64,000 nucleotides of DNA from Pseudeuparius sepicola (Eukaryota > Arthropoda > Insecta > Coleoptera > Anthribidae). Below are positions 1 through 10,561 of the stretch, piece by piece. Both the position numbers and the translations under genes were made by a program. The notes under the pieces were generated by a model. That model had not been told where the DNA came from. It searched no databases and was given only the letters and a program-made list of their open reading frames with translations. Numbering within the stretch: the first letter of the stretch is position 1; every line of letters begins with the position of its first letter. Location of the stretch: contig OY987298.1 in the NCBI GenBank assembly GCA_963920635.1, forward strand, positions 35,371,787 to 35,435,786, in the 5' to 3' direction.

Positions 1-328
1 ATACAGGAATGGTAGCCAAGATTTGTAGTAATGTATAAATATTAGGATAAAGGTTTTTATCGCACATATCTAGGCATTCCAAACTAGATTTCGGGGTAGG
101 CAGTCTTCTTATATCAGCATGCAAGGTAGCTGAAGCTTTGATAGCTAAATCCAAATTTGTTTCTTTATTAGAAACCCCTTGACCTTGACTACACCACTTT
201 TTCCAGTAGTCCATACCTTTAAGTTTATCACCCTTCCTTTTTTTCCCCTCCATTTTTCGACAGTAATAATGATTCGCGTATCTATCCTTAACAAGGTCAT
301 CGAATAACAGCGCACTAAAATTACTCGC
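1..328 (-). CDS. hAT-family transposase, C-terminal (dimerisation) region, partial
   Basis: Read on the minus strand, 328 to 1 is open for 109 codons; an in-frame TAA lies just upstream at 329-331, so this is a fragment or an exon, not a full N-terminus. The translation contains DDLVKDRYANHYYCRK, then a basic MEGKKRKGDK stretch, and near the window edge NLYPNIYTLLQILATIPV. The last segment is the start of the hAT dimerisation domain, in which P-N-I-x-x-L-L-x-I-L-x-T-x-P-V normally precedes a C-E-R-S-F-S motif; that motif would lie outside the window. The protein probably belongs to the zinc-finger-MYM/THAP-associated group of domesticated and active hAT transposases. The reading frame is intact over the visible part, so it may be fairly young. 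Confidence 0.65.
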
Positions 329-760
329 TTACACGGTACACTTAATTCCCTTCACTATTCGTTCACCACTTTTCACTTTTATTCGCTTCGAGTTCGCATG
401 GAACAATACTGCCGTAAGCGCGGTCACGCGCCGCGGCGCCGCTTATATAGCAGCCCAGTAGCCGTCCAGAAACTTCCACGAACTTCCACAAAGTTCCGCT
501 CATTTCGACCGAGGGGCGTGGCGAATAATCGAGAAACAACGCAAAGTGTCCCTACAATACAAAATAGTTCGGCTGCAACTGCGCCTGCCTCTCGTCAAAA
601 GATGGCGCTAGGCGCTACTATTACTACATATATTCAAACGTAATAATAATTTAACTCTTCACTCCTCGTATTTTTTCGGTATAATATTAGGTAATATTTT
701 GCTTATTTCGGGGGGGGGGGGGTTTGAACCCCCGAAACCCCCCCCTTGGCTACGCCCGTG
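1..760. mobile_element. hAT-type element, one end; remainder lies upstream of the window
   Basis: The right boundary is the typical hAT-like end found in many arthropod elements: a G run (about 711-722), a C run (about 738-745), then ttggctacgcccgtg ending at 760. The flanking bases tgtgagtc would be the 8-bp target duplication, but the other end is outside the window, so this cannot be checked. A transposase fragment on the minus strand (1-328) supports the assignment. Between it and the end, 330-700 is moderately GC-rich (ccgcggcgcc near 430) and shows no convincing coding sequence. Confidence 0.55.
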
Positions 761-2011
761 TGTGAGTCTAAATAGAATTCATTTAGGTATTATTTAAAAA
801 AGCAACATTCATGTTGCTCCAAAGGGACTAAACGCATTTTGAACTTATTAAGTCACTTTAATGTTACTCTCGTAATTCTAACCTTTAGTTTAAAAAGTAA
901 GCTGGCTTATAAGTATATACCCTGTATATTTCTCGATTTTAGAAATCTACATATTTTTGCGACTCTAAACGTACTTTTAAATATACAAATTCTATATTTT
1001 TGGAGATAATCGCATGAACCTTTTTGTTTGAAAGGCCTTCAAAAACCTTCTTTTGACCTTTCAGCCGATTTCAAAATGCAAATCCACGATTTTTTATACC
1101 TCCGATTTTCACGAAAAACAATATATAATTAGCGATTCTATAGACAAAATTTGAACAAAAAATATATACCTACAGGAAGTTCAATTGTGCAAAGAGTCAA
1201 AATTTCGCAAAATAAGAATTTTAAAAGCTTCTGGATACTCAAGTATGTGGTATCCCCTCAAAATAGTTGAATGATCAAATCCAAACCGTCATGCAATCCA
1301 CGACGCGACCATCAATAGCGAAAACATCAGAAATTAATCCACAAGCACAACTATTTTCCCCTGCAGGAATATTGTACCAGATATTTCTTTGCTTACCTGG
1401 GCAATTTTACAGCACAAACTAAGATCAGAGGCTTTGAGAATGAAGTGGAAAATGTTTTCGCGAGTGTCTTTACAGGAAAATGAAAAGTTTAACGTTTAAC
1501 GTCAAAGAAAATCAACACAAGGTGTCCTACAGTAGAAACTGCAGGAGTTTTTACCCAAAGTAGGCGGAGGTACAGACCAACATCAGCCATCAAAGGTATA
1601 CAAAAAATAGCTAGAAAGGAAGCAGCGACGATTGGAAGAACTATTGATCATTTCACTTTGTTATTAACCTACCAAGTAAATGATATACACGGCTGAATAA
1701 ATTTGTTCCCAAAATACTCGAACCAAAAGTAAAATGTTTTGTTGCTTGTCTTGTAGAATGAAATAAAATAAATAAATTAGTATCTAACAAAATTCAGAAG
1801 GGTATTCCATCTAAAAAACACAAGTTTGGTCTATATCTCCGAAACCCGACATTCAATTGTTTTTCTGAATACATAATCTGAAATCACAAGAACATTTTCT
1901 ACAATTATCATATGTGCAACTTTTAACTAAATTTAAAAACAAAAAAGTTAAGGGATAGAATGTTACAGGGACTCTTTCAAATAAGGGGACCCAGCATGTC
2001 ACAGTCTATCA
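761..2011. other. Non-coding stretch, nothing recognised
   Basis: AT-rich DNA with no long reading frame and no recognisable repeat boundary apart from the hAT end at its left border. No RNA gene or splice-flanked exon was seen. Confidence 0.5.
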
Positions 2012-2936
2012 CATAGGAAAAGTGAGGCCTTGAGGGGAAGTTTGTTTTCTGTTGATTCCAAGGAGACCACAAGGGGGCTGATACAAGGTTATGTTATATG
2101 TCAGTGTCCAACTGCCATCAGGTTTTATGTGACATGCCAGTTCATAGATTCTAAAGGAGGCAAAATATTTCCCATCATAATTCCCAATTTTTAACTTTTC
2201 TAACTTCCAGATACTCCAGATGTGTCAATTAAAGGTAATGCGGCCGCCTGTAGTAGTCCCAATAATTGCAACCAGATTTTTCCTGTATCACCTTCAGTAA
2301 TCCTACAATTCCCATTACATGGGCATTACGTATAAGGAGGTAGGTAGTTCAAAACAAATCGAATTTAGAAAATTTTAAATTATTATTTTAAGTTTGTGAG
2401 GTACCTTGGGAGAGAAATAAAATTACACAAATTTTATAATGAACACCGAGAAAAACTACCATCATTAGAACTACTAGACCTAATCTTATTAGTCCATCCC
2501 GAAATCTGTGAAAGTTCTTTGGGTCTATCTACCCAAAGAACAACAAGGGAAGAAATTATACATATTACAAAAATGGATTGAGGAACCTGGTAACAAGGTG
2601 CATTAGCGACAAATTCTTAAATAAGCAAAATCGGCACTGACCATACTTGTTACTTAAATTCGTGGAAATAATTGCTGGAAATCAAAATTTCAACTATAAA
2701 ATAAATTTCTTTAATTTGACAGTTGCCACGTTCTTCACTTGTATACACAAAATTGCCAAGTCTAATTTTTAGAAATCATGGAAACCATTATTAATTTTTA
2801 CTAACAATCAAAGTACCTGTTATATTCATAGATTCTCCAATAAAATGGCATACTTGGCATCACTGAGACCATTAGAATGAGGAAAGAATAGGCCTCACTT
2901 TGGAAAGTATAATGTTGGGTCCTCTTACTTTAAAAA
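2012..2936 (+). repeat. Dispersed repeat, copy A (same family as 25357-28300)
   Basis: The block from cataggaaaagtgaggcc (2012) to gggtcctctt (2936) matches the block at 25357-28300 once two insertions are removed from the latter. Shared landmarks are ttttctg...ccaaggaga, ttatatgtcagtgtccaactgcc, ccagatactc-agatgtgtca, cctacaattcccatta, and aagaataggcctca near the end. A 61-codon reading frame at 2396-2581 has a disrupted counterpart in copy B, so it is not evidence for a gene. The family is not recognised; it could be a non-autonomous transposon or the 3' part of a retroelement. Confidence 0.7.
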
Positions 2937-3167
2937 GTCCCTGGAATGTTATGTGCTCTTGAAATTGAGTGGGGGGTATCATTCGTCTTTGCATTTGGCT
3001 TAGTAAAAACATAATACCATTGAGTAAAATATTATACTTAAAGAGGGACAGCTGTAGCCTGCCGCCATCTACTGAAGAAAAATTTAATTAAAATACGAAT
3101 ACATAATTAATTGTTGTCTCAACATTTTGTTCCAAGATAGATGGCGTCATGTTAGTTTGGCACCAAT

Positions 3168-3388
3168 TAATAATAATAATAATAATTCTCACCCTCACAA
3201 TACTCCAAACTAGGAGTACCCCAGAAGCAACCACATGTTGTGCGGGGGAGGGGGGCAATTACTATTATTTTGTCTTCCTTGCCATTTGCGGCTAGAGTCG
3301 ACTTTTTTCCGATAGAACTAGGATAGCATTCGCTCAAGTACTACGGAAAAGCCTAGAAAACCGTAGTAATCCCAGTGAGTGTAGGACA
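3168..3388 (-). repeat. SINE copy A, 3' part (interrupted by a hAT-type insertion)
   Basis: On the minus strand this is the 3' two-thirds of a SINE also present at 12920-13295 and 39389-39808. It has the GGGATTACTACGGTTTTCTAG block, gtcg(a)...ctagccgcaaatggc, aattg(t)ccccctcccccgc, cctagtttggagtattgtga, and a trinucleotide (ATT)n tail that on the plus strand begins as taataataataataat at 3168. The remaining 5' part of the same copy is at 4783-4976, beyond the inserted element 3389-4774. The first 8 bases of the target duplication (gtaggaca, 3381-3388) are SINE sequence. Confidence 0.85.
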
Positions 3389-4774
3389 CAGTGGCGTGCC
3401 CATGGGGGGGGTTTCGGGGGTTCAACCCCCCCCCCCAAGCAGGTTAAATTTTCAAACGAAAAGTGAAGACAAAAAATGGAAAACAAAGAAAAACCGAAAA
3501 ACTACTCTACTAAACTACTCTATTAAACAAAAATGTTATCTTTTGTGAGTTAAAACAAATGCACACTTTGTAGTCTAAAAACGGATATTCGAATAATGAT
3601 AATAATTGCACTGTACAGTTCTCCTTCTACGGCGTAGCTACAGGGGTAGGGGCACAGGGTACAGAATACAGATACCTCAAATACATCTGTGCCGTCAAAT
3701 GGGACGAATCGGGACGCTGCGCTGGGGTCAATCGGGACTCGGGGCAAACAGGTTTTCGGGAAAATAACTCGCCGCGGTGTCGCGAGGCTAATCCCATATA
3801 TAGCAAAATTACATTGGCGGAATATTCTGATAATATTTTTTCAGAGAACATGCATATTGCAGGAATATTTATAAAAACTGTAGAAACATGATCTGAACAT
3901 TCAGGCAACATTCAGGTGTTTGCCTTTTGAAGGTACTATTTCACGTATTATAAATATCCACAAATATTCATTGAAGATTTTTGTATGTTCTATGTATATC
4001 CGTTTAATATTCACGTGTAAATTATAAAATAAAAAAAACGCTAACGCCGGGTGCAGGGTTCGATCCTACGACCATCGATTTACAAGTTCAACGCTCTGAC
4101 CAACTGAGCCATCGACGTACTTGGAAATATTAGCTAAAAATAGTGTAAGCTAGAGTCTCGGTGACGTCATGATATTCCAGTTATCGCCACTCGTGAACAT
4201 TGATAAGATAAGTATATCGTGGATGTCTTATATATAACCATTTGTGAATTAATTGTTCCATTTGTAAATATTTATAAGAACCACTAAGTTAGGAATATGT
4301 TACACAAGATATTGTGGAAATATACATCATTTGGACATTTTCATCTAATATATTTGTATCTGCGCTTAACAAATATCTTGGTTATATTATGCACTTACTG
4401 AACATATTTCGTAAAATATTGTAACAATGTTTTATAAATATGGGGGAATATTTTTTGCTCATTAGGAACTTATTTTGTATATTCAAAAAATATTAGTTGC
4501 TATATGAGATGTTTTCAGGTCGGATAGTAGTCGGAACTCTTAGTCCAAGTCCAAATCCAAAAAAACGAAAACTTGATTTTGGATTGTAGGTTTATTAAAA
4601 TCAGTTTTGTTCCTTTCTAAGAATAGTTTTTTTTTAATTTTTAGTATATTTTTGAACTACCAGTCTTAGATTTTTCTCCCCCCCCCCCCCCTCCCATTCT
4701 CCCTCCCCTAAACCTCCATTCGCTTAACTCTCGAACCCCCCCCCCCCCAGACACAATTTCTGGGCACGCCACTG
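3389..4774. mobile_element. hAT-type non-autonomous element inserted in a SINE
   Basis: The ends are cagtggcgtgcccatggggg (3389) and the reverse complement cagtggcgtgcccagaaatt at 4774, a 14-bp inverted repeat. The element is flanked by identical 8-bp sequences gtaggaca at 3381-3388 and 4775-4782, the duplication length diagnostic of hAT transposition. Removing the element and one duplication restores a continuous SINE on the minus strand. Like related elements in the window it has long G and C runs just inside the ends. No transposase is visible; the interior carries a tRNA-like segment at 4046-4118. Confidence 0.92.
4046..4118 (-). pseudogene. tRNA-like sequence, Thr(UGU)-like, acceptor stem not paired
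   Basis: On the minus strand a 73-base stretch has a canonical D-arm (ggctcagttggtcagagc), an anticodon arm with loop CTTGTAA (anticodon TGT, so threonine-like) and a T arm with GTAGG/CCTGC stem and loop ATCGAAC, one base from the consensus TTCGAAC. The sequences that should form the acceptor stem (ACGTCGA and ACCCGGC) pair at only two positions, so it is not a functional tRNA as it stands. It lies inside the hAT-type element 3389-4774 and may be a captured tRNA or a SINE head. A tRNA scan would settle its score. Confidence 0.6.
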
Positions 4775-4782
4775 GTAGGACA

Positions 4783-4976
4783 ATTGTCCTACTAATTAGT
4801 AAATCACACGGATAAAGCTATTTAGGAGCAATACCGTGAACCCCCATTATTTGTCCAGTGCTCTTGGCCATAGCGGTGTTTTTCTTTTAAAGACATGTGC
4901 ATGCGCCTGCCTCGAACCAAGGTCGATTGAAGGCAGAAAAACATGCAGTCTAAAAAGTCAGCGCCGGTACGAGCGA
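4783..4976 (-). repeat. SINE copy A, 5' part
   Basis: Continuation of the SINE at 3168-3388 after the hAT-type insertion. On the minus strand it matches 39410-39600: tcgtaccggcgctgactttt, tgcatgtttttctgcctt, cgaccttggttc, gccatagcggtg reversed in order, and ggataaagctatttaggag on the plus strand. The match ends at about 4976, so the copy lacks the first 20-25 bases (the ggggccgcggtggc head) seen in the other copies. Confidence 0.8.
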
Positions 4977-5039
4977 CAGAGTTGTTCATCTTTGTATATT
5001 ATAAACATTTTACGTCATGATAATACCTACTAATATCGT

Positions 5040-5370
5040 AGCAAGTAAGTCCTATCTCCTCGATTCCCTCCTGCAAGTGCCAAACGGAATGGCAAGCATT
5101 GCGGTCGCGTCTCGGCATCGGTAATAAGCGGCAGTCTGGAATGGGCCGGCCGCGTCCTCACGTCCGACGGCCGGCCATCTATCCAGAGGATCCGGCGACG
5201 ACCGCGACCCGAATCGCCCGGATCCATTTCTGGCGAGCACCTACAAATCGCGCCCATTCCGCTTGACGGCCGCTTAAGCCGCCCGCAGACGCCCCTCCGC
5301 CTTCGAATGATCGCCAGTTGGGACGGGAGGCACCTGCATTCGCCGGGGAAATAATAGAAAGGAAGGGGAG
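5040..5370. other. GC-rich, CpG-dense island without recognised coding content
   Basis: A sharp compositional island in AT-rich surroundings, with gggccggccgcgtcc, gacggccggccatc, ccggcgacgaccgcgacccg and cgccggggaa. The longest frames (75 and 62 codons, minus strand) overlap each other in different frames and resemble no family I recognise. It is not shared with other places in the window. It could be a promoter or enhancer, a diverged exon, or foreign sequence; the sequence alone does not decide. Confidence 0.5.
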
Positions 5371-6400
5371 GCGGGAGTGATTCGAAATTATCTTGAATTT
5401 AGAAGGAAATTAGGCGTCCCATACACAAACGGACTCAAGATTTACCTTTACCACGTGGGTGGTCGAAAGTCAACAGGGGCCACCTCCTTTTCAATATACG
5501 AGTTCAATTTTTTGATATCTACGCATGCGCATTTATATAAATAAATATCAGGGTAGGGTTTACCTTTTACAAAACCAAGCGGAAACAAAATTTTAACATT
5601 ATTTTGTTCCCGCTAATTTACTGTTCATAGTGCATGGTGCGCATGCTCCATACTCAGCACGAAGCACGAATGTTTGCAGCATGCAATGTTTCGTGTCACA
5701 CACGAGCACGCTTATCCAATTGGAAATGGTTACATTGCGGAGTACTTGCTAAGTATACGTGCCGAATTTTTACTTGGCACGCGAATTCCATAATGTACTT
5801 TAATAATCAAATAATCAATAACCAGTCAAACAAGTCAGGCGGCAGACGATTATATCAGAGCTAGATCATAGGAATTATTTGTCCACGCATGCGCAGTGAG
5901 AACTTCGCTTGGAAATTAGTTGTTGACCTTGGCGTGGAGTGGTTTTTACTAGAGTATTTACTACTAATTTTACCGTTGCGACGAAGTGGGTAGGTACCTA
6001 ATCCTAATACCTAATCCTAGTGCGAAGTATATATTTTAAAAAAATCACTTGCTTAGAGCCCGTCATTTGAACTCGTTTTTAAGTAGAAACACTTGCCTAT
6101 CAAAATGTAGGTACTTAACTCGCATAATATAAAAATCCCATGATGTGGATCACTTGCTGGTCATGCAAGTCGGGTGATGTGCCCATAACAGGCATGAAAC
6201 AGCCAGGCTAGATAAGGAGAGAGATTTTAAGGAAGGGATAAAGGATATGTATTTAGTAAACTTGACTATGTTATCTTTATCTTTCATAAATAATAGGTAT
6301 TGCCATGGATGAGCAAAGGCATTCTCACGTCCATAAACTAAAGAGATCGCTTAAAACAAAAGGTGTTAATAAATAAATCGAACCAAGAATTACTGCAGTA
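5371..6400. other. Non-coding stretch, nothing recognised
   Basis: AT-rich sequence containing several gcatgcgc motifs (5523, 5640, 5887) but no gene, RNA or repeat boundary that can be supported, up to the hAT-type end at 6401. Confidence 0.45.
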
Positions 6401-7633
6401 CAGTGGCGGATCTACGGGGGGGCTACAGGGGCTATAGCTATAGCCCCCCCCCCCCCCATACCGTAAGATATAGCCCCCCCCCCATACCGTAAGGTATAGG
6501 CACTTAAAAAATATGTCTGGCAATCTGGCAATACTGCTGATACGGCTCTTGAGTAAGTGAGTGGGCTTGCGAGGAAATAAACTCAATAAGCATGAATAAA
6601 ATGAATAAAAAGTGTGTTTCCAGTGGCGCAACGAGCCCGAGCTCGTACCAACCAAGCCAAAAAGCGCTAAACAATGCTAGATAAGAACAATGCTACAGGA
6701 TCGTTTCTTTACAAGGCCGAATGATTCTATTTTGTTTAACCTGTATTTTTTAAGTTTATGTTATGATTTATCAAATTTACGATATTGAGGATATGGATGT
6801 CTGTGGTACACATTAGTAGTTGACAGTTGACATTTAATGAAAGATTAGTAGTTGTCTGGCCGGCAGTCGGCACAGAACAGAAACACAATTCACACGCGCT
6901 TCGCGCCGCGGGCCTTAAATTCTAACCAAACCTTTCAGTCAACGGCCGAACTTAAAACTAATCTGACCTGAATTATAAGCGCCTGGCCTTCGGTTTTCTA
7001 CTGTTCTTCGTATACGGCATGGCCGTAGATAAGGGGGGGGTTGAGTGTTCAAACCCGTCCCATTGAGAAAAAAAAAAGAAGAAGAAACATATATTGTGGT
7101 GATGTCCTTAAAATATCTAAAAAATTTCGCATGCGGCGCATTTTAATAAGCGAACACCTCCATTTAATTCGTGCTTTTAAAAATCAATAATCATTATAAA
7201 TCCACAAAGAAATGGATTTCTATAGGAATTTGCCTACCTATCTATATATTGTACATTTGGCCCTTTGAGAGGATGTGGCAATAAATTTATAAGCACTAAC
7301 TTATATTTTTACTTCCACATCACCAACTTCTTACAGTTACTGCATAGTTAAATTATTATTATGGTTCCACAGTTAACAAAGAAAAAACTGCAATCAGTTG
7401 CGTAATATTTTTTGTTAATATTAGGTTACTTTTTTTTAGTTCATTAAAAATGTTTGACTTTGAAAATTTCAAAATTTTCGACTTCGGCGCAATTCTTAAA
7501 AATGCAAAATGAACTTTTCAACCAGCCCCCCCTGACAATAATTTCTGGTTGCGCCACTGTGTGTTTCCTATTTTATTACAAAAGTTCGGAAATAGAATAA
7601 GCCCCTCCCGACTTCAACCTAGATCCGCCAATG
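6401..7633. mobile_element. hAT-type element (outer of a nested pair)
   Basis: Left end cagtggcggatctacggggg at 6401; right end, read in reverse complement from 7633, cattggcggatctaggttga. The flanks are ctgcagta (6393-6400) and ctacagta (7634-7641), an 8-bp target duplication with one mismatch. A second element (6621-7559) is inserted within it, so the outer element was only about 290 bp long. Runs of C (6446-6458 and 6473-6483) and a repeated ccataccgtaag-tatag motif lie near the left end. It has no coding capacity. Confidence 0.8.
6621..7559. mobile_element. hAT-type element (inner of a nested pair)
   Basis: Ends cagtggcgcaac at 6621 and its inverted copy gttgcgccactg ending at 7559. It is flanked by perfect 8-bp duplications tgtgtttc at 6613-6620 and 7560-7567. 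Those flanks belong to the outer element 6401-7633, so this insertion is younger. A G run near 7025 and a C run near 7525 are typical of this group. No transposase fragment was seen. Confidence 0.9.
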
Positions 7634-7641
7634 CTACAGTA

Positions 7642-8289
7642 TTATAAAAACTATCGAAATCATGTGTAACTGAACTGATGGTCAAAAATGAAACCACGCA
7701 TTCTATTGGAGTTAAAATAAGGGCACTTCTTCATGTATTTTTTCTCCTACGGGCCATAGTTTTTTTATACAGAGCGTAGAAGTTTAGAGAAAAATACACA
7801 TATTTCTTAGTATCTCTAGAAGTATACGAGATATTTTCTTCAACCTTGGGGTGTCACATGAGCGGATGAGCCGTCAAACTTAAAATTGATATGAAGCTTC
7901 TGAGGCCCGCAGTTGCGGAGATACAGGGTGTTATTAAATTTAATTAGTTCAGAAAAATATGAATACTCTGTATAATCGCATTTTCTAAATTTGTTTTGAG
8001 TGGTGAATTCAATGGTTAACAAAAAGTATATCTTAGTATTTTTTAATATTCGCAGCCGTTTCTTATTAATATTATTTTCATAGAACGGCAATGCTGCAAT
8101 AAACAAGTCATTTTAAGAATACATCTAGCAATCTGTGGATGTCAATTAAACTTTATTTAACAAAATACGAAGTAAAAAACGATAATAAAAGAAACGTAAT
8201 GCTATTAGAAAATTATTAAATTATTAAATGTTTGAAACACCGTCTCTTTCAACACACGCAACTATATGCGTTTCCGCATGTTTGTAGCA
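7642..8289. other. Non-coding stretch with an acagggtgt-type repeat fragment
   Basis: Contains gagatacagggtgttatta near 7918, a motif common to several repeats in this window, but no boundaries could be set. No gene is supported; the 88-codon minus-strand frame at 7840-8106 shows no family similarity. Confidence 0.4.
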
Positions 8290-8790
8290 AAAGTGCATGT
8301 CAGTCAATTCTTGGAATGAAAATATCATTTTCTTGAAATCGGCATTAAAGTGTCCCAAAATCGTCATTAAAAGCTCAGAAATCGGCATTAAAGTAGCCCA
8401 TTATTGTACGATTTTTTCAATAAGTAGGCTTTGGCGACATGTAAACATCAAACGTCAGACGCGGATCCATCGCCCGTCAAAAGTGACCAAATATTCAAAA
8501 CCCGGCCGATAAATCCTATTTAACTTTTCGTACACATTGCGAAATTGTTACCTATAGCAGCGCAATCATTTAGTATAAATATTTTAGTAGGTTTGAATAT
8601 TACTCTACTTTTATATGGAGGCTGCATAATAGGCAGCAGTTTGAACTTTCTGTCAGAAGGTGCCGTGTCTCATCATGCTTGACCGGTAGAGCGATCGTCA
8701 AAGTCAAGCAACGCCGCGCGTAGTCGGTTCATGGACGGGTGACCCATTATGATTATTTTTTCGCCTAATAAAACTTTTTTTTTCCGATTT
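8290..8790 (+). repeat. 5S-rRNA-containing dispersed repeat, copy 1
   Basis: A block of about 0.45 kb also present at 53985-54395 and 55858-56255. Shared marks are ttgtacgattttttcaataa, acatcaaa(c/t)gtcagacgcgga, cgcccgtcaaaagtgaccaa, ttttcgtacacattgcgaaa and tattttttcgcctaata. The segment 8688-8745 resembles the 3' half of 5S rRNA: gatcgtcaaagtcaagcaac, then cgcgtagtcggtt and ggacgggtgacc match the 5S stretch GATCACCGAAGTTAAGCA...GTAGTC...TTGGATGGGTGACC. In known 5S-derived SINEs (SINE3) the 5S part is at the 5' end; here it follows about 400 bp of other sequence. Confidence 0.7.
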
Positions 8791-8804
8791 CAAAAAATAT
8801 ATAA

Positions 8805-8926
8805 TATGTACCTCGGCACTGGAGTTCTTTTTATGACCGATGTGGTTTATTTGCCTCGGCCAGTGGCCTCGGCAACTAAATTCCACATGAGTCATAAAAA
8901 GTTTAACTTCAGTGCCTTGGTACATA
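8805..8926. repeat. 122-bp palindromic unit, copy 1
   Basis: Begins tatgtacctcggcactg and ends cagtgccttggtacata; the arms also share ttttatga and cacatgagtcataaaaa, meeting at gcctcggccagtggcctcgg. Three more copies are at 33639-33760, 56275-56396 and 56430-56554. It is a near-perfect inverted repeat with almost no loop, placed directly after the 5S-containing repeat as in the copy at 56275. Confidence 0.85.
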
Positions 8927-10561
8927 AATAACTATTTTCAAAATATTGATACCAAGAATACGTGGTTTTATTTTTGACCATCAGTTAAGTTACACCCTGT
9001 ATATTCAATGGTCTTTGTCAAAGACATAAGAATACAACTAAAGATGATGAATACTCCATCCACGTATATAATCATGTTAACTGACAACCCCATAAATCGT
9101 AGGCTGAGATTCTCCTCAAAGAGAAAATCGAATAAGTTAAATAATTTTTCCATTAGCGAAACAATGACCGTCCGAAATCGAATTTCCCCGATCTCAGGAT
9201 CCGACAGAGCCAGTGAACAAAGGCCCGCGTATATAAATCACTGTTTTTCCGAATAAGCTTCCTTATTCGCGCTGGGAGCGGGCAACATCCGTCCGGAGAG
9301 GGACATGCATTATTAATGACCATCGGACATCTTCGAGAATTTAAATCTTCTTCCGCGCGTTGTACACGGGCAACGATATACCTACATATAGGAATAGATA
9401 CATTAGGTACCAAAGCAACTTGTTTTATTTCATGATTTTAAAAAGATGGTATTGTTGGCATCTTCAGGGATTCCAGTTTTTTTAGGCGATTTAGGTAATT
9501 TTGCAAATATAAGTATCTCAAAGCATATATTATACGACCTCGTATACGACATGCAAGTCTATCAAAATACTATTTATTATGCATTACAAAATAGGAAAAA
9601 CTGAATTTAAGAAATGCCAATGTAGGTAAACAAATTACCTCGTCTTCATCCCCCCGACCCGCTAATGTAGAGGCAAAACAAAACCTGTGTTGTTTGTATT
9701 ACCGTTAGGCATCTATTCTTATACAAGGTGTCCCGTATCGTTATGTTCAAATTTTGGCAGCGTAAAGAATACTTCTTTTAAAGTAAAAAAACGCAAAACT
9801 TGTATATCCATTTTTGTTTGTTTGCAAGTAACACGCCTGTTGGCTACGGGCACAAGCCTGCATTCAACAAGGAGGTGGACATTTTGAAAATATTATTAAT
9901 TGACATTTTTTTGTACTAAAATCATATTTTATTTAGGTACGCTAAGAGTGAGTTTTGATTATTTATTGTATGTAAATAATGTAGTGTAACTATGAAATAA
10001 ATAAAAATCATTATACCATCAAATGATGGAGAACAATTATTATTATTATACGATTGGTACAGAATTAACTGCATTTTTAGATGCACACTCTATAACCGCG
10101 AAAAAAGTTAATTAATTATTTTCATATTTGTCACGGACGGATACGGATACACACTTTGAAAATTAAAGTTTAGTAGCAAATTCATGTGTTATCCTATGAT
10201 AAGTTGCGCTTGCAGTATTTTGTTTTTTGTAATACACAGGGTGGTCGAAAAAATACAAAAAAGTTAAATTTCTTTTTTTTCACTAGGTGGCTGTTACTTT
10301 AAATCTGACATCCACCTTTGATTCCAAACAACTTTTGTAAGTAACTTTTTACCGTATTTTAAAAAATAACGGTACTTTACTCTTGAGTTATTTTGACATT
10401 TTTGAATCTACCTCGTATCCAAAAAGTGTTATTTAAATTTTGATATGTGCGTTTTGAGTTTGAAATGATGCACCAACTTTTATCAAGAATAAAATTTTCT
10501 GAGAAATTAATAATAAAAAAGTTTTCCATTTGTGTCCAACTTTCTGCCGGTAACTGTATAC
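8927..10561. other. Non-coding stretch; includes a short repeat and a GC-rich patch
   Basis: The segment 9405-9605 (caacttgttttatttcatga, tttaaaaagat, ccagttttttta, tttattatgcattacaaaat) is a diverged relative of 18270-18375 and 18690-18860. The patch 9150-9390 (ccgcgtatata, gcgctgggagcgggcaacat, tccggagagggacatgca) is more GC-rich and not repeated in the window; it may be unique intron or regulatory DNA. No coding sequence is supported. Confidence 0.4.

Noticed and set aside
4046..4118. Functional tRNA-Thr gene
   Set aside because: D, anticodon and T arms look tRNA-like, but the acceptor stem halves do not pair and the T loop has a substitution; it also sits inside a transposon.
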